DNA of 64,000 nucleotides, taken from assembly GCF_011492965.1 (NCBI RefSeq), contig NZ_CP045121.1:3720001-3784000 (forward strand), written 5' to 3'. Every line of letters begins with the position of its first letter. Positions within the stretch are counted from its first letter, which is position 1. This document shows positions 26,667 through 34,436 of the stretch, in pieces. The notes under the pieces are model-generated. The model was given only the letters and a program-made list of their open reading frames with translations. It had not been told where the DNA came from and searched no databases. The stretch comes from Rubrobacter marinus. GTDB lineage: Bacteria > Actinomycetota > Rubrobacteria > Rubrobacterales > Rubrobacteraceae. Both the position numbers and the translations under genes were made by a program.

Positions 26667-27332
26667 CTAAACACTCCCGTTCAGTACCACCCCGAGGAGG
26701 TTGACCCCGGCGTCGAGCAGGTCGTCCGTCGCCTCGCGGGCGTCGCTCTTCGGGGTACGGGTGGCGTGTATGACCAGGAGCACCCCGTCGAAGCTCCCCG
26801 AGAGCACGGGCGAGTCTAGCACCTCTCCGGCGACCGGCCCGTCGAGGAGCACGACGTCCGCTTCCTCGCGCATCGCCCGAACGGCCCCGACGAGACCGTC
26901 GGACTTCATCCTCGCCTCTGCGTCCGGCAGCACCGGACCGGTGGGGACCACGAGCAGCCCCGGCGCGACCTCGAAACCGTACGCGCCCGGCGACCGGCCG
27001 TTGCCTATGGCGTTGGTCACGCCGGTGAAGTTTGGCTTGTCGAAGAGCCGGTGCAGGCACGGGCGGTCGAGGTTGCAATCGAGGATGGCGACCCGGCGGC
27101 CGGCCTCCCCTCCGGCCAGGGCGGCGCCCAGGCCCAGGCACACGCTCGTGCGCCCCGCCCCGGGCTCCGGGCTGGTCACGACGACGCTCCCGACGGGCCC
27201 CCTGGGCAACGAGAGCAGGTTCTCCGCCAGCTCCCCGAAAGGTCCGTCGGGCGCGAACCCCCGGTCCAGCGCCCACGCCGCCTCCGCCGAGACCTTCGGC
27301 CCTAGCTCAACCAACCTTCTCCTCCGGCGCAT
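26667..27332 (-). CDS. CpsD/CapB-like BY-kinase-type ATPase
   Basis: This 221-residue P-loop protein has Walker A (VTSPEPGAGRTSVCLGLG), Walker A' (RRVAILDCNLDRPCLHRLF) and Walker B (ADVVLLDGPVAG), as in the bacterial tyrosine kinases that partner Wzz proteins. The C-terminal Tyr cluster of autophosphorylating kinases is absent (it ends VVLNGSV), so it may be a regulatory ATPase rather than an active kinase. The ATG lies inside the end of the Wzz gene (26-base overlap), fitting a Wzz-kinase pair that sets chain length. Confidence 0.82.
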   Translation of the reverse strand: MRRRRRLVELGPKVSAEAAWALDRGFAPDGPFGELAENLLSLPRGPVGSVVVTSPEPGAGRTSVCLGLGAALAGGEAGRRVAILDCNLDRPCLHRLFDKPNFTGVTNAIGNGRSPGAYGFEVAPGLLVVPTGPVLPDAEARMKSDGLVGAVRAMREEADVVLLDGPVAGEVLDSPVLSGSFDGVLLVIHATRTPKSDAREATDDLLDAGVNLLGVVLNGSV

Positions 27333-28071
27333 AATCCGGGATAACACCGAGGACCGGCGCCCGGAGCGTCAGCTCCGCGTCCCGGGCCCCGCGCCACCTG
27401 CGCGTCCCGCTCTCGAGGGCGAAGGCGACCCCACCCCCCAGCAGCAGCCCGGCGAACCCGGCCACGGCCCCGTACAGCAGCGGGGTCGACACCCTCCCGC
27501 TCAGGAGCTCCGGCTCACGGGCCACCGTGACCTCGGCGGCCAGTGTCCCGCCGACGGGCCCCTGCCGGTTGAGCTCCTCCGTCCGCTCCACGAAGACCTC
27601 CGCGTACTCGCCCGCCACCCGGCGGGCCTCCCCCGCGTCCTCGGCGGAGAAGGTCACCAGGATCTCGCCGGCGCGGTAGTCGTTCTCCAGCTCGAGCCTC
27701 TCGTTGAACTCCTGCGGGCCCGACGTCCAGCCCGCGCGCTGCATCGTCTGCCGGGACAGCTCGGCCTGGGGAACCTCGTCCCTCACCCGGTTGATGAGGG
27801 CCTCGGAGCTCTGCCCGGCGCCGGGCTGAGCGGCCAGGTTCGCCTCCCCGGCCACGGGATCCTCGGGTCCGAGACCGTCGTCGGTGGCCCGTACGGACAG
27901 CGCCGCCCGAGCGACGTAAGCCGGTCCCCAGAACAAGGTCAGGAGGGTGGCCGAGAGCATCAGCGCCAGGGCGATCCCGCCGACCAGGAGCCTCCGGCCC
28001 CACAGCGCGTTGAGGAGCTCGAAGAGGGTGACGTCGTCCCTCTGCTCCCACCGCCAGCCCTCAGACTTCAC
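27307..28071 (-). CDS. Wzz-type chain-length determinant
   Basis: This 254-residue membrane protein has an N-terminal cytoplasmic stretch, transmembrane helix 1 (LLVGGIALALMLSATLLTL), a large extracytoplasmic domain of about 150 residues with coiled segments (DAGEARRVAGEYAEVFVERT), and transmembrane helix 2 (GAVAGFAGLLLGGGVAFAL) followed by a basic tail. This is the polysaccharide co-polymerase layout. Its start overlaps the TPR gene by 11 bases and its end overlaps the CpsD-like gene, a compact operon. Confidence 0.87.
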   Translation of the reverse strand: MKSEGWRWEQRDDVTLFELLNALWGRRLLVGGIALALMLSATLLTLFWGPAYVARAALSVRATDDGLGPEDPVAGEANLAAQPGAGQSSEALINRVRDEVPQAELSRQTMQRAGWTSGPQEFNERLELENDYRAGEILVTFSAEDAGEARRVAGEYAEVFVERTEELNRQGPVGGTLAAEVTVAREPELLSGRVSTPLLYGAVAGFAGLLLGGGVAFALESGTRRWRGARDAELTLRAPVLGVIPDYAPEEKVG

Positions 28072-28879
28072 TGTTCAGCACCGTCTCCCGGTAGCCCTCG
28101 GGGTCCGTGTTTAGAAGCTCGAGGATAGCCGGGGCCTGCTCGGCTCCGCTCTCCGCGAGCGCCGCCCGGGCCTCGTCGTAGCGGCCCTCGACCACGAGGG
28201 CGTCGGCGAGGGCGAGGTTCACCGAGGTCACGAAGGCCTCCCGCTCCTCCCGCTTCGCCCCCTCGGCCTTCTCGAGGTTGGCGCTCGCCCTCTTCTTCGC
28301 CTTCAAGAGCGTCTCGACGCCCTTCTCCGGGTCCCCCGTCCGCACGTAGATCTTGCCGAGGTTGAACAGGCCGCGCGGCGGTATCTTCTCGAGCTCGACG
28401 AGCTTCTCGTACTCCTGCTTGGCCGCCTCGAGATCCCCCACCTGCGTGTGAGCTTGCGCGAGGGCGAAGATCAAACCCGTATCCCTGGGGATCTTCTCGA
28501 GCGCCGCAGCGTAGCTGTCTACGGCCGCCTCGGGCTGGTTGAGCCTGCTGGACTGGAGGTTCCCCAGATACACGAAGTTGGCGTAGTTGGCGGGGTCCCG
28601 ATCTATGGCCTCCCGGAGCGCCCTCTCGGCGGCCTCGTCCTGGCCCTGCTGCTGGAGCAGGTTGGACTGGACCATCAGCGGCATGGAGTCGAACGGGTTG
28701 AACCGCGCCGCGGCCCTCGTCTTCTCCACCGCCCCCTCGATATCGCCGGCGGCGGCGAGCTGCTGCTCCTGTTTCATGTAGGCGACAGACATATACAACG
28801 AGCCTGCAAGCAGGATCAGCGCAACGACGACGAAGCCGACGGCGACCTTGAACACGCTACGAACGGAGGAATCATTCAC
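28061..28879 (-). CDS. Membrane-anchored TPR protein
   Basis: This 272-residue protein has an N-terminal transmembrane anchor (VAVGFVVVALILLAGSLYM) followed by at least four TPR units, for example AGDIEGAVEKTRAAARFNPF, QDEAAERALREAIDRDPANY and PEAAVDSYAAALEKIP. The TPR domain should face outside. It leads the operon with Wzz, CpsD-like and Wzy genes and may scaffold the synthesis machine, as TPR proteins do in other exopolysaccharide systems. The GTG start has no clear ribosome-binding site; TAATAT lies 11 bases upstream. Confidence 0.85.
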   Translation of the reverse strand: MNDSSVRSVFKVAVGFVVVALILLAGSLYMSVAYMKQEQQLAAAGDIEGAVEKTRAAARFNPFDSMPLMVQSNLLQQQGQDEAAERALREAIDRDPANYANFVYLGNLQSSRLNQPEAAVDSYAAALEKIPRDTGLIFALAQAHTQVGDLEAAKQEYEKLVELEKIPPRGLFNLGKIYVRTGDPEKGVETLLKAKKRASANLEKAEGAKREEREAFVTSVNLALADALVVEGRYDEARAALAESGAEQAPAILELLNTDPEGYRETVLNSEV

Positions 28880-28962
28880 AGGGAACGAGGATATTACAAG
28901 AAACGCCCGAGGTACAAGCGCGGTCCGCGAAACTCGAAGTAGAAATGGAGGAGCACGACAAA

Positions 28963-28994
28963 GAGAGGCGGGCCCCCGAAGGGACCCGCCTCTC
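28963..28994 (-). terminator. Terminator of the LPATG-protein gene
   Basis: A perfect 10-base inverted repeat (GAGAGGCGGG/CCCGCCTCTC) is followed on the minus strand by TTTGT. It lies 36 bases beyond the stop of the surface-protein gene. Confidence 0.75.
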
Positions 28995-29030
28995 GTTACG
29001 GCCGTAGCCGCCTGGTGCTAAGTTAGGTAA

Positions 29031-29594
29031 TTACCTAACGATGCGGCGAGCCACGAGGCCACCGGCAACCAGGAGGGCGCCCGCGCCGAGCGTCAGGAGG
29101 CTAACGCCACCCGTCGCCGGGAGCTCACCAGCGGAAGCGGAGCCACCAGCGGAGGAACCACCAGCGGAAGCGCCAGCGCCAGCGGAGGCACCGGAGCCGG
29201 AAGCGGCGGCGGCGGCAGCGGCGGCGGCGGCGTCGCCCTCGCCCTCCTCGACAACACCGTCGTCGTCCTCGTCAACGTCGACCTCGTTGAAGCCGCCCTG
29301 GAGGAGGTTCACGCAGTACTGCACCTGCTCGGCGTCGACGCCGTTGCCGCCCTGGGCGACCTCGTTCTCGTCGCCGGAGATGTTCGCGACCGGGTTGTTG
29401 TACTGGTACGCGACCTGGTCGAGAACCTGCTCGCAGTCGTTAACCGCGACCTGGCTGTTGTCGCCGGCGGTGGCGCTGGTCTCGTCGGTGACGCTCTCGT
29501 CGTCGCCCTCGATGACCGCGTCCTGCGCGAGCGCCGGAGCAGCCGCAACCAGCACCATGGCCAGGAGAGCCGCCAACATCATCAACTTCTTCAA
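29031..29594 (-). CDS. LPATG-anchored, Ala/Gly/Ser-rich surface protein
   Basis: This 187-residue protein has a signal peptide (MKKLMMLAALLAMVLVAAAPALAQ). Its acidic N-terminal domain has two Cys (VNDCEQVL, VQYCVNLL) that may pair and an Asn-rich part (QYNNPVANISGDENE). A very acidic run (DVDEDDDGVVEEGEGD) leads into a long low-complexity Ala/Gly/Ser spacer and a sortase signal ELPATGG with hydrophobic helix and RRIVR tail. It is probably covalently attached to the cell wall. The TTG start has GAGGAGG upstream. It shares an upstream nonamer with the Met-rich LPxxG peptide and lies amid the polysaccharide cluster. Confidence 0.82.
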   Translation of the reverse strand: MKKLMMLAALLAMVLVAAAPALAQDAVIEGDDESVTDETSATAGDNSQVAVNDCEQVLDQVAYQYNNPVANISGDENEVAQGGNGVDAEQVQYCVNLLQGGFNEVDVDEDDDGVVEEGEGDAAAAAAAAAASGSGASAGAGASAGGSSAGGSASAGELPATGGVSLLTLGAGALLVAGGLVARRIVR

Positions 29595-29885
29595 CTTCTA
29601 CCTCCTCAAAAGAGGGTTTTCATGACGGGGGTCATTTTTCCATCAGCTATCTCCGTTGTCAACGGAAAACCACAGCTTTTTTCTCTTTTTCTTAAAAAAA
29701 CTTAACTTTAGAGAGGGGAAATTAGTGCCCGGGGAGGCTCGCGTAGCTCCCTTATACCCATATCCCCGAGAAAAACGCCTCACGCGCGGCCGACCACGGG
29801 CACTTTGCCTACGTCTCGATGTGTGCGCTCCGGGGAGAGGGCCCGCTCGGGGGTCCCTCCTGACTTTCGTATCGGCGCTTGCGGG
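29595..29885 (-). promoter_or_regulatory. AT-rich leader and promoter region with palindrome
   Basis: This region is strongly AT-rich against the genome. It holds TCCGTTG-T-CAACGGA, a perfect 7-base palindrome at 29652-29666, a smaller ATGAC/GTCAT repeat near 29620, A/T tracts, and CTTAACTTT at 29701-29709, shared with the 2.9-kb surface-peptide upstream region. The remainder (about 29720-29885) holds no gene. Confidence 0.5.
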
Positions 29886-31898
29886 CTAGTTGTCCTGCGT
29901 GGTGGCCGCGGGGCGCCTGGGGCTGTCGTAGGTGGACGTGAAGGTGCCGGCGAGGGAGGTGCTCCTACCCTCCATGACGAACCCTCCTTCCGGGGTGAGT
30001 TCCGTCGTTATCGTGATGCCCTGCGAGGGGCGAAACGCGGGACGCCCCCTGGCGTTCGGTATGGGGTTCTCGCTCGTGTAGACGCCGGCCTCCGGGTAAT
30101 CGCCGCTGGCCCTTCCGATTCGTTCGTAGCGTTGCGCGGCCTGCTGGACGCTCGCTGCGATCTCGACGCGCTCGAACTCCGCGGCCCTCTCGCGCTGCTG
30201 CAAGAAGGTCGGCACGGCTATCGCGACCAGGAGGACCACGACGGCCGCGGCGACGGGCAACTCGCCGCGGCCGACGCCCGTAACGCGCCGCCGTCTGCTC
30301 CGCCGACTTCCCACGACGGTTTCGGCGTCAGGGGTCGCGGCGGGACCTTCTCTTGACGGGAGGATCTCGGTCTCTTCCTCTGGCTCTGCGTCTTCGGCGT
30401 CCCTCAGACGCATTACCGCGACCGAGGCGCCCAGCACGCCCCAGAAGGCGACGTCGGTCGCGACCGAAGGAAAGGCCGTCTGGAGCTGCAGCACGTAGGC
30501 CAGGACCGCGCCGGAGAGCGCTGCGAGGACCCACCCGCCGCGGCGGTAGGCGTTGCGGAAGTACGAGACGAGCAGCCACAGGTAGGCGGCGAGGCCCAGG
30601 ATGCCGGTGGTGGCCGCGACCTGCAGCAGGTGGTTGTGCGCGCGGTCGAGGCCGCGGACCTCCCCCCTGCCGTCTTCTATCAGGGCTCTGAGGTCGTCGC
30701 TTATGTAGGGGCGGGAGGGGGCGCGGAAGTTGTCGGGGCCGTGCCCCAGCAGCGGGCGGTCCAGGATCATGGGGACGGTGTCGCGCCAGATGTACAGCCG
30801 GGTCTGCATGCTTATGTCGCCGCCGTCGCCTGAAGCGCCGCGGCTCACGCCGAAGCTAGAGGCCAGACCGCCGGGGGCTACGGCGAGGGCGGCGCCGGCG
30901 CAGACCAGCAGGATCAGGGGGAGAAGGAGCGCGAGCCGGCTCCTCCCGCGCTCGAGCAGCCAGGCGAAAGCCCCCACAAATGCCAGGTAGGCGACGAGGA
31001 CGGCGCAGAAGCGGAGGGAGAGCGTGGAGAAACCGAACGCCGCGGAGGCGGCGACGGCGACGGCCATCGCCGCGACGAGGACGGCCACGGGGACCGCGAG
31101 GGGGTGCAAGGTCCCCATCCTGCGGCGGGCCGCCAGGAGGACCAGCGGCAGGGCCAGCGCCGCGCCCAACAAGGCGCCCCTCGACTCGGCGTAGATCCAG
31201 CAAGCCCCGATCAGGGCCAGGGCGAGAAGCCACACGAGCCTTCGGAGCCGCGTGCCGGCCCCCATCCACAGCGCGGCCGCAGCACCCATAGACAGGGTCA
31301 GGTAGCCGGAGAGGGTGAGGGAGTTGCCGATCGTGGCGGAGGAGCGGCCGAGGTCCGCGAAGGGGACGTTCCCCCAGCCCGATACGGGCTCGAAACCGTA
31401 GTTCTCGGCGATGCCGTACACGGAGACGAGAGCCGCCGTCGTGACCGCGGCGGCGAGGAAAACGCGCAGCCGCGAGCGGGACGCCAGGCCGCGGGCGAGC
31501 GCGTAGAAGAGCAGGACGCCGGCGGCGACCGAGAGCAACCCTTCGCCCCGGTCGCCGTAGAGGCTGTGCGCGGGCCTTTCGGAGAAGAGCGCGCTCAGGG
31601 CCGAGACGCCGAGGAGCGCCAGGACGGGGAGCAGCACCGGGAGCCGCAAGGGTCTTCCGTCGAAGACCACCATGCCCGCGACGGCGACGAGGAGCGCGAC
31701 GGAGGCCGCGAGGAACGCCCTCAGCTCCGCCGTGTAGTAGGCCGCGCCGGGGTTGGAGAGCGCCGCTTCGGGGTCCACGGAGACGGGGACTAGGGCGAGG
31801 GCCGCGGCCGCCGCGATCACGCCGACGAGGCCGAACCACCTCGCCGCGGCCCCGGACGGACCCTTGCTTCGTTTGGCGCCCTCTGCGGACAAAAACAC
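29886..31898 (-). CDS. O-antigen ligase-like protein with pilin-like C-terminal domain
   Basis: This 670-residue protein has about 12 N-terminal membrane helices of the O-antigen ligase superfamily, including the external-loop signature DTVPMILDRPLLGHGPDNF and LDRAHNHLLQVAATTG. After a charged cytoplasmic linker (about residues 475-540) it has one more hydrophobic helix, GELPVAAAVVVLLVAIAVPT (G545 on), continuing FLQQRERAAEFERVEI. The extracellular domain ends with a SLAGTFTSTYDS stretch. This tail resembles the N-terminal helix and globular domain of type IV pilin-like proteins, an unusual fusion. It is monocistronic, with TATAAT 30 bases before the GTG start. Confidence 0.82.
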   Translation of the reverse strand: MFLSAEGAKRSKGPSGAAARWFGLVGVIAAAAALALVPVSVDPEAALSNPGAAYYTAELRAFLAASVALLVAVAGMVVFDGRPLRLPVLLPVLALLGVSALSALFSERPAHSLYGDRGEGLLSVAAGVLLFYALARGLASRSRLRVFLAAAVTTAALVSVYGIAENYGFEPVSGWGNVPFADLGRSSATIGNSLTLSGYLTLSMGAAAALWMGAGTRLRRLVWLLALALIGACWIYAESRGALLGAALALPLVLLAARRRMGTLHPLAVPVAVLVAAMAVAVAASAAFGFSTLSLRFCAVLVAYLAFVGAFAWLLERGRSRLALLLPLILLVCAGAALAVAPGGLASSFGVSRGASGDGGDISMQTRLYIWRDTVPMILDRPLLGHGPDNFRAPSRPYISDDLRALIEDGRGEVRGLDRAHNHLLQVAATTGILGLAAYLWLLVSYFRNAYRRGGWVLAALSGAVLAYVLQLQTAFPSVATDVAFWGVLGASVAVMRLRDAEDAEPEEETEILPSREGPAATPDAETVVGSRRSRRRRVTGVGRGELPVAAAVVVLLVAIAVPTFLQQRERAAEFERVEIAASVQQAAQRYERIGRASGDYPEAGVYTSENPIPNARGRPAFRPSQGITITTELTPEGGFVMEGRSTSLAGTFTSTYDSPRRPAATTQDN

Positions 31899-31927
31899 GC
31901 TCCGTAACCCGAAACCAGATCCCGCCG

Positions 31928-31933
31928 ATTATA
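31928..31933 (-). promoter_or_regulatory. TATAAT -10 box of the ligase-like gene
   Basis: A perfect TATAAT on the minus strand lies 30 bases upstream of the GTG start at 31898. Confidence 0.55.
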
Positions 31934-32062
31934 GGGTACGAGGCGAACGACCGTCCCCGGCTGATGGCAGGGGCAGCGATCTCACCCCGGCTCCATCAAC
32001 GGTCTAAACGCGGGTTCGAGCTGGGAGACCGAGGCTCCGGTGACGGCGAATTTACGGAAGAG

Positions 32063-32094
32063 GGGGGCGGGGCCGATGCCTCGGCCCCGCCCCC
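32063..32094 (-). terminator. Terminator of the CAP-domain gene
   Basis: A perfect 14-base GC-rich inverted repeat with a TGCC loop lies 20 bases beyond the stop of the CAP-domain protein gene. It is followed by CTCTTCC, with no long T-tract. Confidence 0.7.
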
Positions 32095-32114
32095 TGAACT
32101 CCGAACAGCGTTCG

Positions 32115-32675
32115 TTAGCGGGAACCGAAGTTCGCGGTCCACATGGTCCCGTTGCTGCCCTTGTAGTTACCGTAAAAAGCGCCTATACCGATCTGCTTGA
32201 AGTTCTTGTTGAGGATGTTCGCTCTATGACCGGTGCTGTTCATCCACTGGCTGTGCGCCTTGTCCGCAGAAGCCGTCCCGGTCAAGGAGTTGAAAGCGAT
32301 GTTCTCGCCTACCGTCCAGTATCGTCCGGACCGAGGCGTGTATCCGTACCTCTTGAGACGGTTGGCCATCGTCTCACCGTTGTAGGAGTTGTGGGAGAAG
32401 TAGTCCCTATCGATCATCTCCTTGGAGTGGGCGCGAGCCGCTCGTTGAAGGGCAGGATCGACACAGAACCTGGAGAGCCCCTTGCTAGCGCGGGCCTGAT
32501 TGTGCAGGTCCAGCGACCGCTTCTCGGAATCCGCCAGCGTAATGGTCCCGCCGGCACACGTCGGCACGGTAGCGGCAGCTTCGGCCTTTCTCGGCTGGAC
32601 CGCGGATGCTCCCAGAACTGCGACCGTCGCCAGAAGCATCGCCACGAAGACCACCGACGCATACCTCAAGACCAT
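32115..32675 (-). CDS. Secreted CAP (SCP/YkwD-like) domain protein
   Basis: This 186-residue exported protein has a signal peptide (MVLRYASVVFVAMLLATVAV, then AEAA) and a CAP domain. The domain has the family helices and motifs LDLHNQARASKGLSRF, AARAHSKEMIDRDYFSHNS, YWTVGENIAF and HSQWMNSTGHRANILN, with the last His in place; it ends WTANFGSR. CAP proteins of bacteria act at the envelope, with roles in wall or lipid binding that are poorly defined. The ATG is chosen for its GGAGGGGG; a GATAAT box lies at 32750-32755. Confidence 0.9.
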   Translation of the reverse strand: MVLRYASVVFVAMLLATVAVLGASAVQPRKAEAAATVPTCAGGTITLADSEKRSLDLHNQARASKGLSRFCVDPALQRAARAHSKEMIDRDYFSHNSYNGETMANRLKRYGYTPRSGRYWTVGENIAFNSLTGTASADKAHSQWMNSTGHRANILNKNFKQIGIGAFYGNYKGSNGTMWTANFGSR

Positions 32676-32735
32676 CTGAAACCCCCTCCATGCACCGACT
32701 CGTCGGCTCACTCCCGTCTCATCGGCAAAAACCAC

Positions 32736-32970
32736 TCGTTGTCATCCATATTATCGGCACGCGAGCGCGAATGCTTTAGCCGATGGAGGGGGACATAATG
32801 CCTCCGGCATAGGGCTTCGGCAGCCGGCACGTATGCCGGTAGAGCACCTCGGTTGTTCCAGGGAGCCAAGTATTAGGGGAGTGACGAACGCGACTCGAAG
32901 CCTACCCGGAGGCCGTGGAGGAGCTTTTGGGCCGTCCGTGAAAGGAGTCGCGGCCCGCTCGGGCGCGGCG
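32736..32970. other. Intergenic region with hairpin
   Basis: No gene is supported. CCGGCA-CGTA-TGCCGG forms a 6-base hairpin at 32824-32839. A short plus-strand coding-like stretch ending in a stop at about 32941 (EAYPEAVEELLGRP) has no start and may be the last trace of a lost gene. Confidence 0.35.
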
Positions 32971-33714
32971 CTATTTGTTGATGGATCTTATGAACGTGAC
33001 GATGAAGACGGCGGAGATCAGCATGAGTCCTCCGGCGGCGACGAGGCCGAGGGCGACGAAGAAGAGGGTCCCCGAGTCCGCTTCGCCCCACTCCCTCGTG
33101 GCCCAGACGAAGGCGAAGAGGGCGGCGAAGAAGGTCAGCAGGATCAGGATCATGCCGCCTGGGAGGTCCCGGATCTGGATCGCCGCCTTCTCGACGGCGT
33201 AGGGGAGGCGCCCCTTCGGGTAGCCCGTCTGCTGGACGTTCTCCAGGGCGCCCTGGAACTCCCTGTCGCCGGCCAGACCGATGACGCGCGAGAGGTAGTA
33301 GGCCTCCTTCGCGGACTTGCCGGACCTGAGCAGTTCGAGGTAGTTGCGCCTGTAGAGCTCGACCGCGCCCGAGTGCGGGGAGGCGAGCTGCTTCAGGAAG
33401 GCGTGCGTGTCGAGGCGGCTCGTGTAGCGCCTGACCTCGCTCTGGGAGGGTCGCTCGCCGGGGCTCAGGCCCTCGCTGCGGCGGCGCATGATCTCGGCCA
33501 CCTCCAGAAAGAACATCTCGCGGGAGAACTCGAGGGCGCTCTGGCGCTCGCGGCGGCGGGAGGAGATCTCCGTCCTTATCCCGCGAGCCCGGTACTCCTC
33601 GCGCCTGAGGCGGTAGACCTGCTCCTGGTAGAAGTCACGGTCGGGGAGCGAATCGGCAGAGTCGCGTAGCCCGTAGGCCTCTTCGAGAGTCTCCGGAATC
33701 CTACGTTCTTCCAT
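32971..33714 (-). CDS. Hypothetical membrane protein with helical cytoplasmic domain
   Basis: This 247-residue protein is not recognised. The first 170 residues are charged and helical (FYQEQVYRLRREEYRARG, SRRRERQSALEFSREMFFLE), with likely coiled-coil character. Two C-terminal membrane helices follow (LPGGMILILLTFFAALFAFV and GTLFFVALGLVAAGGLMLIS), so the bulk is cytoplasmic and tail-anchored by a hairpin. It is probably monocistronic. No catalytic motif is visible. Confidence 0.65.
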   Translation of the reverse strand: MEERRIPETLEEAYGLRDSADSLPDRDFYQEQVYRLRREEYRARGIRTEISSRRRERQSALEFSREMFFLEVAEIMRRRSEGLSPGERPSQSEVRRYTSRLDTHAFLKQLASPHSGAVELYRRNYLELLRSGKSAKEAYYLSRVIGLAGDREFQGALENVQQTGYPKGRLPYAVEKAAIQIRDLPGGMILILLTFFAALFAFVWATREWGEADSGTLFFVALGLVAAGGLMLISAVFIVTFIRSINK

Positions 33715-33797
33715 AATCCGGCCTGATCTACGCTCCTACCCGCCTACCCAACCTTGGGATGGGAATCATACCACGCACGCAACATGCGTAGCCCCGA

Positions 33798-34329
33798 TCA
33801 AACCCTCTCTTCGGGCTCGAGAGCGACGCCCCGGGTCTCCCAGAGAGCATAAGAGAGGGACCCGCCGCGCGCCCTGACCTCGAGGTGCCCCCCTCGGCCA
33901 GGCCCCGAGCATCGCCCCGGCCTCGGCCACCGTCAGCGACGTCTCCATCGCCGCCCCCGCGGGCGTCAGCTCGCCCCGCTCCCGCAACGCCCCGAGGAGC
34001 TCCCGCTCCCTGCCGTTCCCGGAGGGCAGATCCTTCTCGCCGTCCACGACGCCCGCGATGCCCCGGATAAAGAGCCCGAAAGCGGGGAAGATCGCCCACC
34101 CGAACACGAAGATCAGCCACGACATCTCTTCGAAAAGGGTCAGCAAGAGGATCGAGGCCACGACGATCGGCACGATCACGACCGCCCCCACCGCGACGCA
34201 TGCTTCGGGGCTCATCTTCCCGACGTCGAGCCCGAAGAAGTCGTGCGAGTGGGGACGGCCGCGATGATGGCCCGCGTGGCGGGGCTCGCGGGGTTGCACG
34301 TCCTGGCGCGGTCTCCGGTCCAAGGTCAT
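33798..34329 (-). CDS. Hypothetical two-helix membrane protein (two frameshifts)
   Basis: The repaired product is 177 residues. It has a His/Arg-rich N-terminus (HAGHHRGRPHSHDFF), two membrane helices (AVVIVPIVVASILLLTLF and MSWLIFVFGWAIFPAFGLF) and a C-terminal domain with a winged-helix look (GELTPAGAAMETSLTVAEA, then a wing ending WETRGVALEPEERV). One base is missing at each of the runs 33903-33906 and 33888-33893; restoring them extends the coherent reading to a stop at 33798. It may be a membrane-bound sensor or regulator, but this is inference. Confidence 0.6.
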
Positions 34330-34436
34330 CCTCCTTGCCCCAAATATAGCAGCAAGCCGCGGGACGGACCACGCCGCAGAGCGACGAATCGACGGCCCGG
34401 AGATGCTAACCTCTCCGCGAGCGGAACGGAGGTACG

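Noticed and set aside
25054..27276. Wzy protein extended upstream to 740 residues
   Set aside because: The added N-terminal 200 residues are a shadow frame of the CpsD-like gene. The ATG at 26652 has a good ribosome-binding site and the membrane protein starts there.
29160..29230. Repeated short GC words that might look like a CRISPR or tandem array
   Set aside because: They are codon repeats encoding the Ala/Gly/Ser spacer of the LPATG protein; no spacer-repeat structure exists.
32889..32941. Possible coding fragment EAYPEAVEELLGRP on the plus strand
   Set aside because: It has an in-frame stop just upstream and no start codon. It is too short to be a gene and was kept only as a possible relic.
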